A stretch of DNA of 64,000 nucleotides from Aequitasia blattaphilus (GCF_024721305.1 NZ_JAMXOD010000007.1:1-64000), one strand, 5' to 3'. Positions 37,210-45,717 are shown, counted from the stretch's first letter. The notes: generated by a model from the sequence alone, not told the origin. Translations and numbers: made by a program.

Positions 37210-39250
37210 TTTTATTTCCCTCCTTCTTATTATTCCAAAAAGATTTATACTTTATTAACTTATCATTGTATTCATATATCAACATGATTGCATCAACAAA
37301 ATTTGCATCCCACTTTTTCATGCCATAGGTCAAAAATCCCTCTCTATCAAAATATAATTTATAGGGATTTTTCTCCTCCTCTTCTCCCTGACCATCTATT
37401 TCCTTTATGTCTTCTTCCTCTTCATTACTAATTTCTTTTACCTTTTCATCATTTTTCAATCCAATCATATATGCTGCTTTTTCAATTGAAACCTTCTCTA
37501 TTTTTCGTAAGTTAAAAAACATTGATTTATCAATTGATAAGCATTGCACATACTCTGACTTAATCTTTCTGGTTTTATTAAATGGCACTATTTTGACAAA
37601 AATCTCTACAAGCTCTTTTCCGTATTTTGGTATTAACAAATCATGTATATAATGAATAGGTTTCATGAATAATTCCTGTTGGATTTGTTTTTTATTCTCA
37701 CTTTTTAATTTTATCTTTGTTACTTTACTTTTTTGTATAAGTCCAAATCGTTCGTCAGAAAAAAGTAGCAACAAACGTAAATAACTTTCAAACTGTTGCT
37801 TTATTTTTTTATTGCCTAAATGAATTGTTCTCCCTTTTCTACTCCTTGCATCTCTCTTATAGATAAGCTTTATGATTTTCCACTTCAGTAATAACTCCGT
37901 TTCATATAATCTAGATTCATTGGTGTTTTGAATCTGCAAGTGATACATTAGCTGAATCATATATTCAAGATTATTAGCCACCTCTTCTTTTGTTATCTTC
38001 TGTAATAGACCATAGAAGAAACTGGTTGTCCCGATTTTATCCTTTGTCTCTTCATCTTGCCTTATCTTATCAATCAGATTTAGATCATCCACAAAAAATG
38101 ACCAGTTTAGGTTATTATCCATAATCCGATTGATTCCTTGCTTTTCTTCTGTTTTTTTCGGACCTAAAAGCTTTTTCTGCTTCTTCACCTGTTCTCGATT
38201 AATATCAAAAAATACGATTTTATTAATTGCGATCTTCATATCACAATTCGGTAAAATTTGACTTTCACATTTATCAAGCTCCGCTTGTTTTGCACACGCT
38301 AGTTGCTCTTCTACCATATCCAAATAGTACCGGATTGGCTCTTTATTAAATGTTATAGATACACCTACACTCATACTCAATTTTTGTTCTGGACTTACAT
38401 CTAATTTTTCGTTTATTCTTTCCATTATATCTCGACAAACATCAATTCCTCTAACCAGATTTGGCAGATATACAGCAAAAAACATATCATCACCTGCCAT
38501 ATACAATGGAAATACCCATTCTTTTTGATTCGATGGTGCATGTTCTTCCGCTACCTTATGTAAAAAATCTAGCGACACCCTTTCATTTAGGATAACACTT
38601 ATATCTTTATATCGCTTATATTTCGTTATCCCTTTAAACATATCTCCCATTCCATCTAAGTCCGCTTTTATAACTGCAATCCTAAAGCGTTTTTTCGCTT
38701 CTCCATCTTCACCTGATTCAGAATAGTATAAATCGTTAATTGTTCGTGAAAAATATGGAAATTCCCCTCTATCAACTTCTGACTCATTTGCTTTTTTCCC
38801 TTTTTTAAAAGCAAATAACTTATCGCTATTCTTTTCAATAACCTGACTGAATTCTCGATTGCTTTTTAATCGTTTTTTCGCTTCCTGAATTACGTTTATA
38901 TCTGTCATTTCATTTTTCTCAAAGTAAGTGAAACGGATTTTTTTCTTTCCTTGTGAGCTCTCATAATATTCTGCAAATAATTCATTTAGTTTTTTTTCAA
39001 TACTTTCTACCGAAATCTCACAACTAAATATGAACACTCCTGAGCAAGCTATCAAAATATCGGCTTCCTTAACTTCAAACTTCTCTTCAATTGCCTTATG
39101 AAAATCATTTGATATTTCCTGTGATGCACTCATAATCTGTTTTAGTGTTTTCTCTTCTGTCTGCTTCTCCTGTTCATGTCCTTGAATCACATCAAATAAA
39201 ACGGTCTGTACTTTATCAATTGATAATGCAACTATTTGTGTTTTCACCAT
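37199..39250 (-). CDS. cas10: Cas10/Csm1-like protein lacking the HD nuclease domain
   Basis: A 683-residue Cas10. The protein starts directly with the first palm domain (IVALSIDKVQTVLFDV at 6-21); the HD nuclease domain that usually comes first is absent. The second palm keeps KADLDGMGDMF (196-205) and AGDDMFFA (252-259), the GGDD-type active site, here AGDD, used to make cyclic oligoadenylate. The C-terminal part has a helical domain, a basic patch and an acidic Glu-rich loop near 625-640. Loss of HD means no Cas10 DNA cleavage; signal synthesis looks possible. It starts at TAATG overlapping the DUF6602 gene stop by one base. Confidence 0.85.
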   Translation of the reverse strand: MVKTQIVALSIDKVQTVLFDVIQGHEQEKQTEEKTLKQIMSASQEISNDFHKAIEEKFEVKEADILIACSGVFIFSCEISVESIEKKLNELFAEYYESSQGKKKIRFTYFEKNEMTDINVIQEAKKRLKSNREFSQVIEKNSDKLFAFKKGKKANESEVDRGEFPYFSRTINDLYYSESGEDGEAKKRFRIAVIKADLDGMGDMFKGITKYKRYKDISVILNERVSLDFLHKVAEEHAPSNQKEWVFPLYMAGDDMFFAVYLPNLVRGIDVCRDIMERINEKLDVSPEQKLSMSVGVSITFNKEPIRYYLDMVEEQLACAKQAELDKCESQILPNCDMKIAINKIVFFDINREQVKKQKKLLGPKKTEEKQGINRIMDNNLNWSFFVDDLNLIDKIRQDEETKDKIGTTSFFYGLLQKITKEEVANNLEYMIQLMYHLQIQNTNESRLYETELLLKWKIIKLIYKRDARSRKGRTIHLGNKKIKQQFESYLRLLLLFSDERFGLIQKSKVTKIKLKSENKKQIQQELFMKPIHYIHDLLIPKYGKELVEIFVKIVPFNKTRKIKSEYVQCLSIDKSMFFNLRKIEKVSIEKAAYMIGLKNDEKVKEISNEEEEDIKEIDGQGEEEEKNPYKLYFDREGFLTYGMKKWDANFVDAIMLIYEYNDKLIKYKSFWNNKKEGNKNER

Positions 39251-40206
39251 TATTTCTCCTCTCTACATTTATCATTAAACATTTCAGCATACGACTTATT
39301 CGGAAATAGGACAGGATTGTTTAAAATAACTAATAGCTGATTCAACTGTAAGTTAAAAGATAATAAACTTATAGGCTCTTTATTTTTGCCTTTATGAACT
39401 GTGTACTCATTCAGCTTTATATTTTGTAACACTTCTCCTTCGTCAATTTTCCCTTCATATGCTGCCTCATCTACATGGTTTAAGGATTTATACCAATCCT
39501 GAAGATTTTCAAACTCATTCGAAAAAGTTATTTTTAGTCTTCCTTTCTCTGCCTTTTTTCCTTCTATCTTTTTTTCTTTAATTGCTTGTATCGTGATGTC
39601 AAAATTCAAACATTCCCTCTCTGTTTTATTTTCACTTTTTATTTCATCTTCAATCTTTATTTTGTCCTCACTCAAATAACATAATATTCTTAACGGTCTT
39701 GTTGCTGTTTGTGTTGGCGTCGCTGCAAATCCATCCCCTGTGCGTACAATTTTCGCTGCCATTCGAGCACATGCCTTATTAGCAGTTTTTAATTCTTTGA
39801 TAGCCATTTCCCATTCCTGCAATACTTTTTTGTTCATAGAAGTACTCTTACACTCTACAACAACGGCTACCGCCTCTATTGGCAAAAACTTTAAATTTTT
39901 ATACCGAAATATATAAGGGGTAAAATTATTGTCAAAAATAGCCAAGTCTACCTCTTTCGACACCCGCCCTTTCGCATCAATGATAAAAACAGATTGCTCA
40001 ATTACAAACTTCTTAGGAATGATTTGTTCAAACATCTCTTTCCATATTCCCTCTCTATATGTACCTATTGTCGAGCCGTGTTCTACTTTAAAATAGAGTT
40101 CCTTCACTAATGCCTCAGCATTATCCTGATAATTATTTACAATATCTAATATAGTTTTCTTATCTAACTCTTTTTTATTATCTAACTCTTTTTTCTTTTC
40201 TGACAT
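39250..40206 (-). CDS. DUF6602 PD-(D/E)XK nuclease-like protein inside the type III operon
   Basis: A 318-residue protein. Residues 40-130 follow the DUF6602 pattern: EHGSTIGTYREGIWKEMF (42-59), FIIDAKGRVSKEVDLAIFD (74-92) and AVVVECKSTSM (114-124). Glu52, Asp87 and Glu118-X-Lys120 make a full PD-(D/E)XK nuclease set. The C-terminal 190 residues are unrecognised; no CARF domain or membrane segment is evident. AGGAGG precedes the ATG at 40206. It lies 14 bases behind cas6 and shares TAATG with cas10, so it is a core member of the operon. It may supply the DNase lost with the Cas10 HD domain, or act as a signal-controlled effector; both are inference. Confidence 0.75.
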   Translation of the reverse strand: MSEKKKELDNKKELDKKTILDIVNNYQDNAEALVKELYFKVEHGSTIGTYREGIWKEMFEQIIPKKFVIEQSVFIIDAKGRVSKEVDLAIFDNNFTPYIFRYKNLKFLPIEAVAVVVECKSTSMNKKVLQEWEMAIKELKTANKACARMAAKIVRTGDGFAATPTQTATRPLRILCYLSEDKIKIEDEIKSENKTERECLNFDITIQAIKEKKIEGKKAEKGRLKITFSNEFENLQDWYKSLNHVDEAAYEGKIDEGEVLQNIKLNEYTVHKGKNKEPISLLSFNLQLNQLLVILNNPVLFPNKSYAEMFNDKCREEK

Positions 40207-40220
40207 TTTTCTTCCTCCTC

Positions 40221-41102
40221 TTATAAAAATTCCACTTCGATTTTTCCCATCCCAAAAGTTGTATTTCTCCCAATGTGAATAGTTTGTGCTGCATATATCC
40301 ATGGAACAAAATCATCTAATTTTCCCTCAAACTCAATCATGCCTTGTAAACCACTAAAGTCCATTTTTTGATTCAATCGGTTTGAATATCTGTTCATTTC
40401 CTTTAGACGAATTTCCTTCTCTGATATCAATACATCTTTTGCAAGGTTATTCACTCGAATCATTTCGCTTTCATCTATTGTTCCCCCATAACGTCTCGTA
40501 AGTGTCTCTATTCTACTCGTTATATTTCTAATAATTGTTGGGAAATCAATATCTAAAAGTAGTTTTCCACCTCTCCGAATTCTGAGAGGTGTTTGTAAAT
40601 ATAATCTCGCCTTTTTCACATGTTTCAAATGTAAGCATGGCAATGATACGCTTTTGGCAGCTAGTTCAATGTATTGTCTGTCTTGCCATATTATTCTTTG
40701 TGAACACGGCTGTATAACTTTATCTAACGTAAATTTATATCTTGAGACACCCAAGCCATATAAATCGATTTTTTCTAGTGCCTCTATCAATTCTTTCATA
40801 TACTTTTTTGCATCACCAAATAGCCTGATTTCAAAAAACAACTGTTCTCCTCTTTTGTACTTAGTTCTTTCTTCTTGACTCGGAACAATAATATAAGGAT
40901 TAACAATATCTTGCTTATTATCACTTAATTTACGATTTTGATAAATATATTGATATGCTTCTTGGTTTTGATATAGCGCTTGTCCAATGACACCTCTAAT
41001 AGTAGAACCAAGGTATTCTGGCAAAGTAGCATTTTCCATCGCTACCAAACATACTCTGATGGGTATATATTTCAATTCAAAAATATTTTTGTATGTGTTC
41101 AA
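40221..41102 (-). CDS. cas6: CRISPR RNA endoribonuclease Cas6
   Basis: A 293-residue RAMP protein of the PF10040 Cas6 type. LPEYLGSTIRGVIGQALY near 27 is the N-terminal ferredoxin-fold helix, FEIRLFGDAKKYM near 86, GLGVSRYKF near 110, and the C-terminal AAQTIHIGRNTTFGMGKIEV carries the glycine-rich loop. The start is set at TTG 41102, because AAGGAGAGGTG lies just upstream; the longer ATG reading (41150) runs through that site. It opens the type III operon. The nearby array has the I-C repeat, so whether this Cas6 or Cas5c cuts it is open. Confidence 0.85.
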   Translation of the reverse strand: MNTYKNIFELKYIPIRVCLVAMENATLPEYLGSTIRGVIGQALYQNQEAYQYIYQNRKLSDNKQDIVNPYIIVPSQEERTKYKRGEQLFFEIRLFGDAKKYMKELIEALEKIDLYGLGVSRYKFTLDKVIQPCSQRIIWQDRQYIELAAKSVSLPCLHLKHVKKARLYLQTPLRIRRGGKLLLDIDFPTIIRNITSRIETLTRRYGGTIDESEMIRVNNLAKDVLISEKEIRLKEMNRYSNRLNQKMDFSGLQGMIEFEGKLDDFVPWIYAAQTIHIGRNTTFGMGKIEVEFL

Positions 41103-41298
41103 TTTGCAATCACCTCTCCTTCGGGTTATTTTTTTCTTACTATAACACACTTTTTACGATACATCTATAATAATTTATAGTGAGTTCGATTATTATTTTG
41201 CTTAACATTTGCCTTCTGCTCCTTAGTTTAGTATACTCTTAATGTCATTCAATTTATGAATGTGGATTTAAATACTATCAATTACTAGTACCAAACAG

Positions 41299-41330
41299 GC
41301 GACAGATTTCTATAGTATAGTTTCTGTCGC
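41299..41330 (-). terminator. Hairpin downstream of the RloB gene
   Basis: GCGACAGA (41299-41306) and TCTGTCGC (41323-41330) pair perfectly, with further partial pairing inside. It lies 35 bases past the RloB stop codon. No clear T run follows on the minus strand, so a terminator role is only likely. The rest of 41131-41364 holds the type III operon promoter region; no clear consensus promoter was recognised in it. Confidence 0.45.
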
Positions 41331-41364
41331 ATTTCAAATTATTTTCGTAAACAAAAATATCTTA

Positions 41365-42018
41365 TCAATTTGCACCACACTCAATCGCAACTTTTATTTC
41401 TCTAATTAAGTCATGAACCGTTGTTGCCGGGTACATCTCCGATGGGAGAGTTTTTCCTTCCCTTATACACTGTTGCAGTTTTAGTTCCGCAAGTCTTATA
41501 GCTGCTGGCTCATCACCGTACTTGCATAACCTACTATATATATCACTACTTGTTTTTGAATACGCCTGTCCCGTTGCATGCTTATAAGCCACCCCAAATT
41601 TCTCACCACAAGTCCATGACTCATGTATTGCAGGCATTTTTCCCAAGTATGCATATAACCATATCTCAAAGCAAGGATTTGACCAGCCTACCTGTATATC
41701 ATTGCGGGATGCTTTATCTATAATTCCATCAAAAGTAGGTACTCGGTCTCGGTCAAATACTATCCAAGGAATTCTGTACTGCGAATCATACTCCATCAAT
41801 TCCAAGCATTTACTAATCATTTTATCTGTGTCCGTTTCAATCACTCGTATTACCAACCTGTCACGTAGCTCCGGTTTAATACTATCGCGAATTCCTTCAA
41901 AGTAACACCTTTCTGTACCTTCTGTATCTGTTACAATCAGATAATATCCTAAATTAGGACATCTTTTATTCTTTCTTTTACTTCGAGGCTCACGATTACC
42001 TACTCTATCTTTTCGCAA
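41365..42018 (-). CDS. RloB-like protein (AbiLii-type, TOPRIM-like)
   Basis: A 217-residue RloB-family protein. YLIVTDTEGTERCYFEGIRDS near 26-46 (core: VTDTEGTERCYF), IPWIVFDRDRVP near 82 and VGWSNPCFEIWLYAY near 109 are the three family motifs, with the Glu of the first and the Asp pair of VFDRD in the places of TOPRIM acidic residues; MYPATTVHDLI closes the domain. RloB proteins occur with AAA ATPases as two-gene defence units such as AbiL. It lies 3 bases behind its ATPase. The likely role is a nuclease-type toxin held by the ATPase. Confidence 0.82.
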   Translation of the reverse strand: MRKDRVGNREPRSKRKNKRCPNLGYYLIVTDTEGTERCYFEGIRDSIKPELRDRLVIRVIETDTDKMISKCLELMEYDSQYRIPWIVFDRDRVPTFDGIIDKASRNDIQVGWSNPCFEIWLYAYLGKMPAIHESWTCGEKFGVAYKHATGQAYSKTSSDIYSRLCKYGDEPAAIRLAELKLQQCIREGKTLPSEMYPATTVHDLIREIKVAIECGAN

Positions 42019-42021
42019 TCT

Positions 42022-43284
42022 CTACCCCTCCCTTACAAGATCCAAGCTCTTCAATGATGGGATTGCACCATACTTACCTGCTAGATAGTTTTTCTCATAG
42101 TTCTCATCCTTACGAATCCTAGATCCATCTTCATCGATAAAGTCCGCCAAGGAATAGAGCTCTGAAATACCCTGCTCATTCTTTTCCGTAAACCATATTT
42201 CATCTCTTCTCAACAACTGATTTGATAGTTGCCATATATCATGAGAAGTGAAAATCAACTGAGCATGATTCGTATTAATCTTTGGGTCTAAGAATGCCAA
42301 AATAAAATTTCTAACCAAAAGAGGATGTAACCTAGCATTTAATTCGTCAACAACAAGTACCCCCCCACTCTCCAAAACTCCTTGTAACTCCTGGTAAAGC
42401 GAAAACATTTTCAAGGTTCCCGCTGACTCCATTTGAAGAGGAATCCCTACCATTTCATCAGAATCCACTTTTTTGTGAAGCGTCGCAATGCTGTATGTAT
42501 CTTTTTTTGATTCACCATCACTCAGACGCTTTTCAACTACAAATCCTTTAATACTATTATCAAATGTCGTTAAGTAATTCACAATACGCTCGCGGACTTT
42601 TTTATCATCTACAAACCCACTAGGTAATAGTCTCGAGTGTTTAAGGTCGAATGCCGAATCTCCAAAGTTTGCAAACTCATTCCTTATAAACCACTCTCTT
42701 ATTATCTTGCATTTCTCAATCTTTAACTTCGCTCCCAAAGATGAAATCAGAGTCTCATCCTCTAATGCAATTTCTATATTATTTCGACTTGCTTGTGGAA
42801 TTCCCGATAAATCCAAAACTCTCTCTATCTTAGAACGATAGTAAACAGCTTTAAACTTTCGAGCTGTCTTAGCTTTAGAATTAAACCACTCTTCCGTTAC
42901 ACCGTTTATCCCAACACAAAAACCATAGTTATAAGTCTTCTCCGTCTTATCTTCCGGTACGATAAAAAAGACTTCAAAGCTACTCTCTTCGTTTTTAGAG
43001 TCTGAGTCGAAAAGAAATGGAAGAGGCGCAAATCGTTCAACCCCACCCTCTTCATCACCATAACTAAAGGAATTGCAAACATACTCTTTCATATATTGAA
43101 ACGCCTCATATACATTGGTTTTTCCACTTGCATTGGCTCCATAAATAGCCGCAACCGGAAGAATCTTTTCTCCCCCAATCACAACTACACGTTCTGAGTG
43201 TTCTGTCATCTTTGCAGATGACAAGTCTAATATTACCTCATCTCTAAATGATTTAAAATTCTTAAATTTAAATTGTATCAGCAT
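42022..43284 (-). CDS. AAA family ATPase of the RloB pair (AbiLi-like)
   Basis: A 420-residue ATPase of the AAA_15/AAA_21 (RecF/SMC-like) kind. FKFKNFKSFRDEVILDLS at the start, Walker A IYGANASGKTNVYEA near 44, a long middle insert, signature-like LQMESAGTLKMFSLY near 284, Walker B VLVVDELNARLHP near 305 and IFTSHDIW near 340. The ATG at 43284 is chosen because the promoter found at 43311-43339 would start the message downstream of the earlier ATG at 43320, and an AGGTGAGG site precedes 43284. With RloB it forms an abortive-infection type unit. Confidence 0.85.
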   Translation of the reverse strand: MLIQFKFKNFKSFRDEVILDLSSAKMTEHSERVVVIGGEKILPVAAIYGANASGKTNVYEAFQYMKEYVCNSFSYGDEEGGVERFAPLPFLFDSDSKNEESSFEVFFIVPEDKTEKTYNYGFCVGINGVTEEWFNSKAKTARKFKAVYYRSKIERVLDLSGIPQASRNNIEIALEDETLISSLGAKLKIEKCKIIREWFIRNEFANFGDSAFDLKHSRLLPSGFVDDKKVRERIVNYLTTFDNSIKGFVVEKRLSDGESKKDTYSIATLHKKVDSDEMVGIPLQMESAGTLKMFSLYQELQGVLESGGVLVVDELNARLHPLLVRNFILAFLDPKINTNHAQLIFTSHDIWQLSNQLLRRDEIWFTEKNEQGISELYSLADFIDEDGSRIRKDENYEKNYLAGKYGAIPSLKSLDLVREG

Positions 43285-43310
43285 AACTCCTACCTCACCT
43301 TCTGATTTTG

Positions 43311-43339
43311 ATTGTATCATGATTTTCTCTTATTATCAA
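43311..43339 (-). promoter_or_regulatory. Promoter of the AAA/RloB pair
   Basis: Minus-strand -35 TTGATA (43334-43339), 17-base spacer, -10 TACAAT (43311-43316). It places the transcript start near 43304, so the unit has its own promoter, separate from the type III operon. The remaining 43340-43592 shows no gene or repeat that could be recognised. Confidence 0.65.
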
Positions 43340-43592
43340 CGTCAAGGTTCGGTTTTTTCTCATTTAGATGTATTTTATTTTGCGTTATATATCATCCCCT
43401 TTTTAGATCTGATGCCTCATCGGAAAATGAGTCATTTTTATAAATACGTCATCCCCTCAACACCTTTTAGAAAGTTGAAGGGCATTGATTAGTTTGAAAA
43501 AGAAGCAAAGAATTATTCTTATGCATTTAGGCCATATGTGGCACTCGTAACATAACAACAAATTTCCACACGTCCAAAGACACAATCAATAA

Positions 43593-43893
43593 CTTTCCAT
43601 CCACATTCCCCATTCGAGGAATGACATTGCCAGAAGTGGAGGAATAGAAGATGGGAATTACTTCAATCCACATTCCCCATTCGAGGAATGACAGCATGAC
43701 TGGCTGTGTTTCGTGCCATATCAACACTTCAATCCACATTCCCCATTCGAGGAATGACGTGCTGTAGATCGTTTGACAGTAGATGATACAAATACTTCAA
43801 TCCACATTCCCCATTCGAGGAATGACGTCGGTTTTGCGGTTTTAACCTCGTATAAAGCAGACTTCAATCCACATTCCCCATTCGAGGAATGAC
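43593..43893 (-). CRISPR. CRISPR array 3, 5 repeats of a variant sequence
   Basis: Five 33-base repeats (ACTTCAATCC ... GAGGAATGAC) with four spacers of 33-35 bases. The repeat differs from arrays 1 and 2 at five positions. In the minus-strand hairpin the arms are CATTCCTC and GGGGAATG, so the changes keep full pairing. The leftmost copy (43593) is degenerate in its first bases, again placing the leader at the right. No intact cas gene is directly attached. Confidence 0.95.
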
Positions 43894-44050
43894 CGCAAAA
43901 TATAGTTATGCAAAATTCTCAAATTCAATATTTTGATATCTGTTATCAAATCAGTAATTCCGTAGAACTAATTATTTTGCTTTTATAATATATTTGTTAA
44001 CATGTCTAGTGCGAGTCTCCCACAAAATCTTGCACACTTCCGATTCGCAC
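43894..44050 (-). promoter_or_regulatory. Leader of array 3 with inverted-repeat motif
   Basis: Next to the repeat CGCAAAATATAGTT matches the other leaders; the middle has diverged. GTGCGAGTCTC (44009-44019) and GATTCGCAC (44042-44050) enclose TTGCACAC, 115 bases from the repeat. Retention of the ends suggests that the array can still be recognised by Cas1-Cas2. Confidence 0.7.
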
Positions 44051-44120
44051 ACTTCCATATTATTTCAAATATACTTACCCACTCATTGTATCATATTTTT
44101 ATTATTTGTACATATAAATA

Positions 44121-44309
44121 TTAATCCGATTCTATTTTTACAAATCCATGTGGGCAAAATATGACTTGATCAATATAAATCACAGAGGAATCATTCGACC
44201 AATTTTCTCGCATTGTTTCTTGGGAGTACGAAAAATTATTCCTGATAAGCTTTTCTTTTTCTATCAACACAAGCATCTCAATGCCTAATATTACCTGTAT
44301 TCTGCACAT
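44121..44309 (-). pseudogene. C-terminal relic of a second csm5-like gene
   Basis: The 62-codon frame ends CPHGFVKIESD, against CPHGFVKIEIY in the csm5-like gene at 34756. At DNA level the match covers about 55 bases (44127-44182 against 34761-34815) and runs on through the 3' flank into the array leader. Upstream of that the two are unrelated. It is therefore the tail of a second type III operon whose remaining genes were lost, still followed by its leader and array 3. Confidence 0.72.
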
Positions 44310-44384
44310 CTTTATGCTTTATAAAGATTCCTTAACTATATTCACTCACCAGGCGCCTTCAACTCCAACACTTGACATAGAGCC

Positions 44385-44425
44385 AAAAAATCCGAGAAAA
44401 CATCTCTGTTTTCTCGGATCATTTT
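44385..44425 (-). terminator. Terminator after tuf
   Basis: ATCCGAGAAAAC (44390-44401) and GTTTTCTCGGAT (44408-44419) form a 12-base stem with a 6-base loop; on the minus strand six T follow. It closes the str operon and separates it from the CRISPR island. Confidence 0.92.
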
Positions 44426-44451
44426 TAAAATTATAAGTAAGTATTCAAGAT

Positions 44452-45645
44452 TTAGTTTTCTACTGTAGCAACTCTTCCTGATCCTACTGTACGTCCACCT
44501 TCACGGATAGCGAAACGTAAACCTTGTTCCATAGCGATTGGGTGAATTAATTCTACTGACATTTCAACGTTGTCTCCAGGCATACACATTTCAACACCGT
44601 CTGGTAAGTTACAAACACCAGTTACGTCAGTTGTTCTGAAGTAGAATTGTGGTCTATAGTTGTTGAAGAAAGGAGTATGACGTCCACCTTCATCTTTTGT
44701 TAATACGTAAACTTGAGCAGTAAACTTTGTGTGGCAAGTTACACTACCTGGTTTAACAAGAACCTGACCTCTTTCGATGTCATCTCTGTTAACTCCACGA
44801 AGAAGTGCACCAATGTTATCTCCAGCTTGAGCTTCATCAAGAAGCTTACGGAACATTTCTACTCCAGTTACAACGCTCTTTCTAGATTCTGGTTTAATAC
44901 CAGCGATTTCGATTTCATCATTTACGTGAAGTGTTCCACGCTCTACTCTACCAGTAGCAACAGTACCACGTCCTGTGATAGAGAAAACATCCTCTACAGG
45001 CATCAAGAAAGGTTTGTCTGTTTCACGAACTGGATCTGGGATATAGCTATCTACAGCATCCATAAGTGTCATGATTTTGTCTCCCCACTCAGAAGTAGGA
45101 TCTTCCAAAGCTTTAAGAGCAGAACCTTGGATAACTGGTGTATCAGAACCTGGGAATTCATATTCGTCAAGAAGTTCTCTGATTTCCATTTCTACTAATT
45201 CAAGTAATTCTTCGTCGTCTACCATGTCACATTTGTTCATGAATACAACGATATAAGGTACACCTACCTGACGAGAAAGTAAGATATGCTCTCTAGTTTG
45301 AGCCATAACTCCGTCTGTAGCTGCAACAACAAGGATAGCTCCATCCATCTGAGCTGCTCCTGTGATCATGTTCTTAACGTAATCGGCATGTCCTGGGCAG
45401 TCAACGTGAGCGTAGTGACGTTTGTCAGTTTCGTACTCAACGTGAGCTGTAGAGATAGTAATACCTCTTTCTCTCTCTTCTGGAGCCTTGTCGATGTTTT
45501 CAAAATCTACAGCAGCGTTTCCTGCAACTCTTTCAGAAAGAGTCTTTGTGATAGCAGCTGTTAATGTTGTTTTACCGTGGTCAACGTGACCAATAGTACC
45601 AATATTACAATGTGGTTTGTTTCTTTCAAATTTAGCTTTTGCCAT
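44452..45645 (-). CDS. tuf: Elongation factor Tu
   Basis: A 397-residue EF-Tu with all GTPase motifs: [10 protein letters not shown] near 19, DCPGHADY near 82, NKCDMVDD near 137 and GSAL near 175. It carries aminoacyl-tRNA to the ribosome. It is the last gene of the str operon and also has its own promoter in the 119-base gap behind fusA, a common arrangement for making excess EF-Tu. Confidence 0.98.
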   Translation of the reverse strand: MAKAKFERNKPHCNIGTIGHVDHGKTTLTAAITKTLSERVAGNAAVDFENIDKAPEERERGITISTAHVEYETDKRHYAHVDCPGHADYVKNMITGAAQMDGAILVVAATDGVMAQTREHILLSRQVGVPYIVVFMNKCDMVDDEELLELVEMEIRELLDEYEFPGSDTPVIQGSALKALEDPTSEWGDKIMTLMDAVDSYIPDPVRETDKPFLMPVEDVFSITGRGTVATGRVERGTLHVNDEIEIAGIKPESRKSVVTGVEMFRKLLDEAQAGDNIGALLRGVNRDDIERGQVLVKPGSVTCHTKFTAQVYVLTKDEGGRHTPFFNNYRPQFYFRTTDVTGVCNLPDGVEMCMPGDNVEMSVELIHPIAMEQGLRFAIREGGRTVGSGRVATVEN

Positions 45646-45717
45646 TTTGAATTTCCTCCTTATTAAATCGCCTTTTTATCTAGGCATTTCTTTATTTTCG
45701 TTACTAGGCTAACTTTG

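Noticed and set aside
37199-39250. Internal small-subunit (Cas11/Csm2) start within cas10, by analogy with cas8c
   Set aside because: No strong ribosome site followed by an in-frame ATG was seen in the C-terminal part, only a Glu-rich stretch whose AGGAGGAG lacks a nearby start codon.
40207-40302. Longer N-terminus for the DUF6602 protein overlapping cas6
   Set aside because: AGGAGG stands just before the ATG at 40206 and the extra residues lie inside cas6.
41103-41150. Upstream ATG start for cas6
   Set aside because: The reading passes through the AAGGAGAGGTG ribosome site; the TTG at 41102 directly behind it fits better.
43340-43592. More decayed repeats beyond the end of array 3
   Set aside because: The position one unit further out (43527-43559) shows no resemblance to the repeat.
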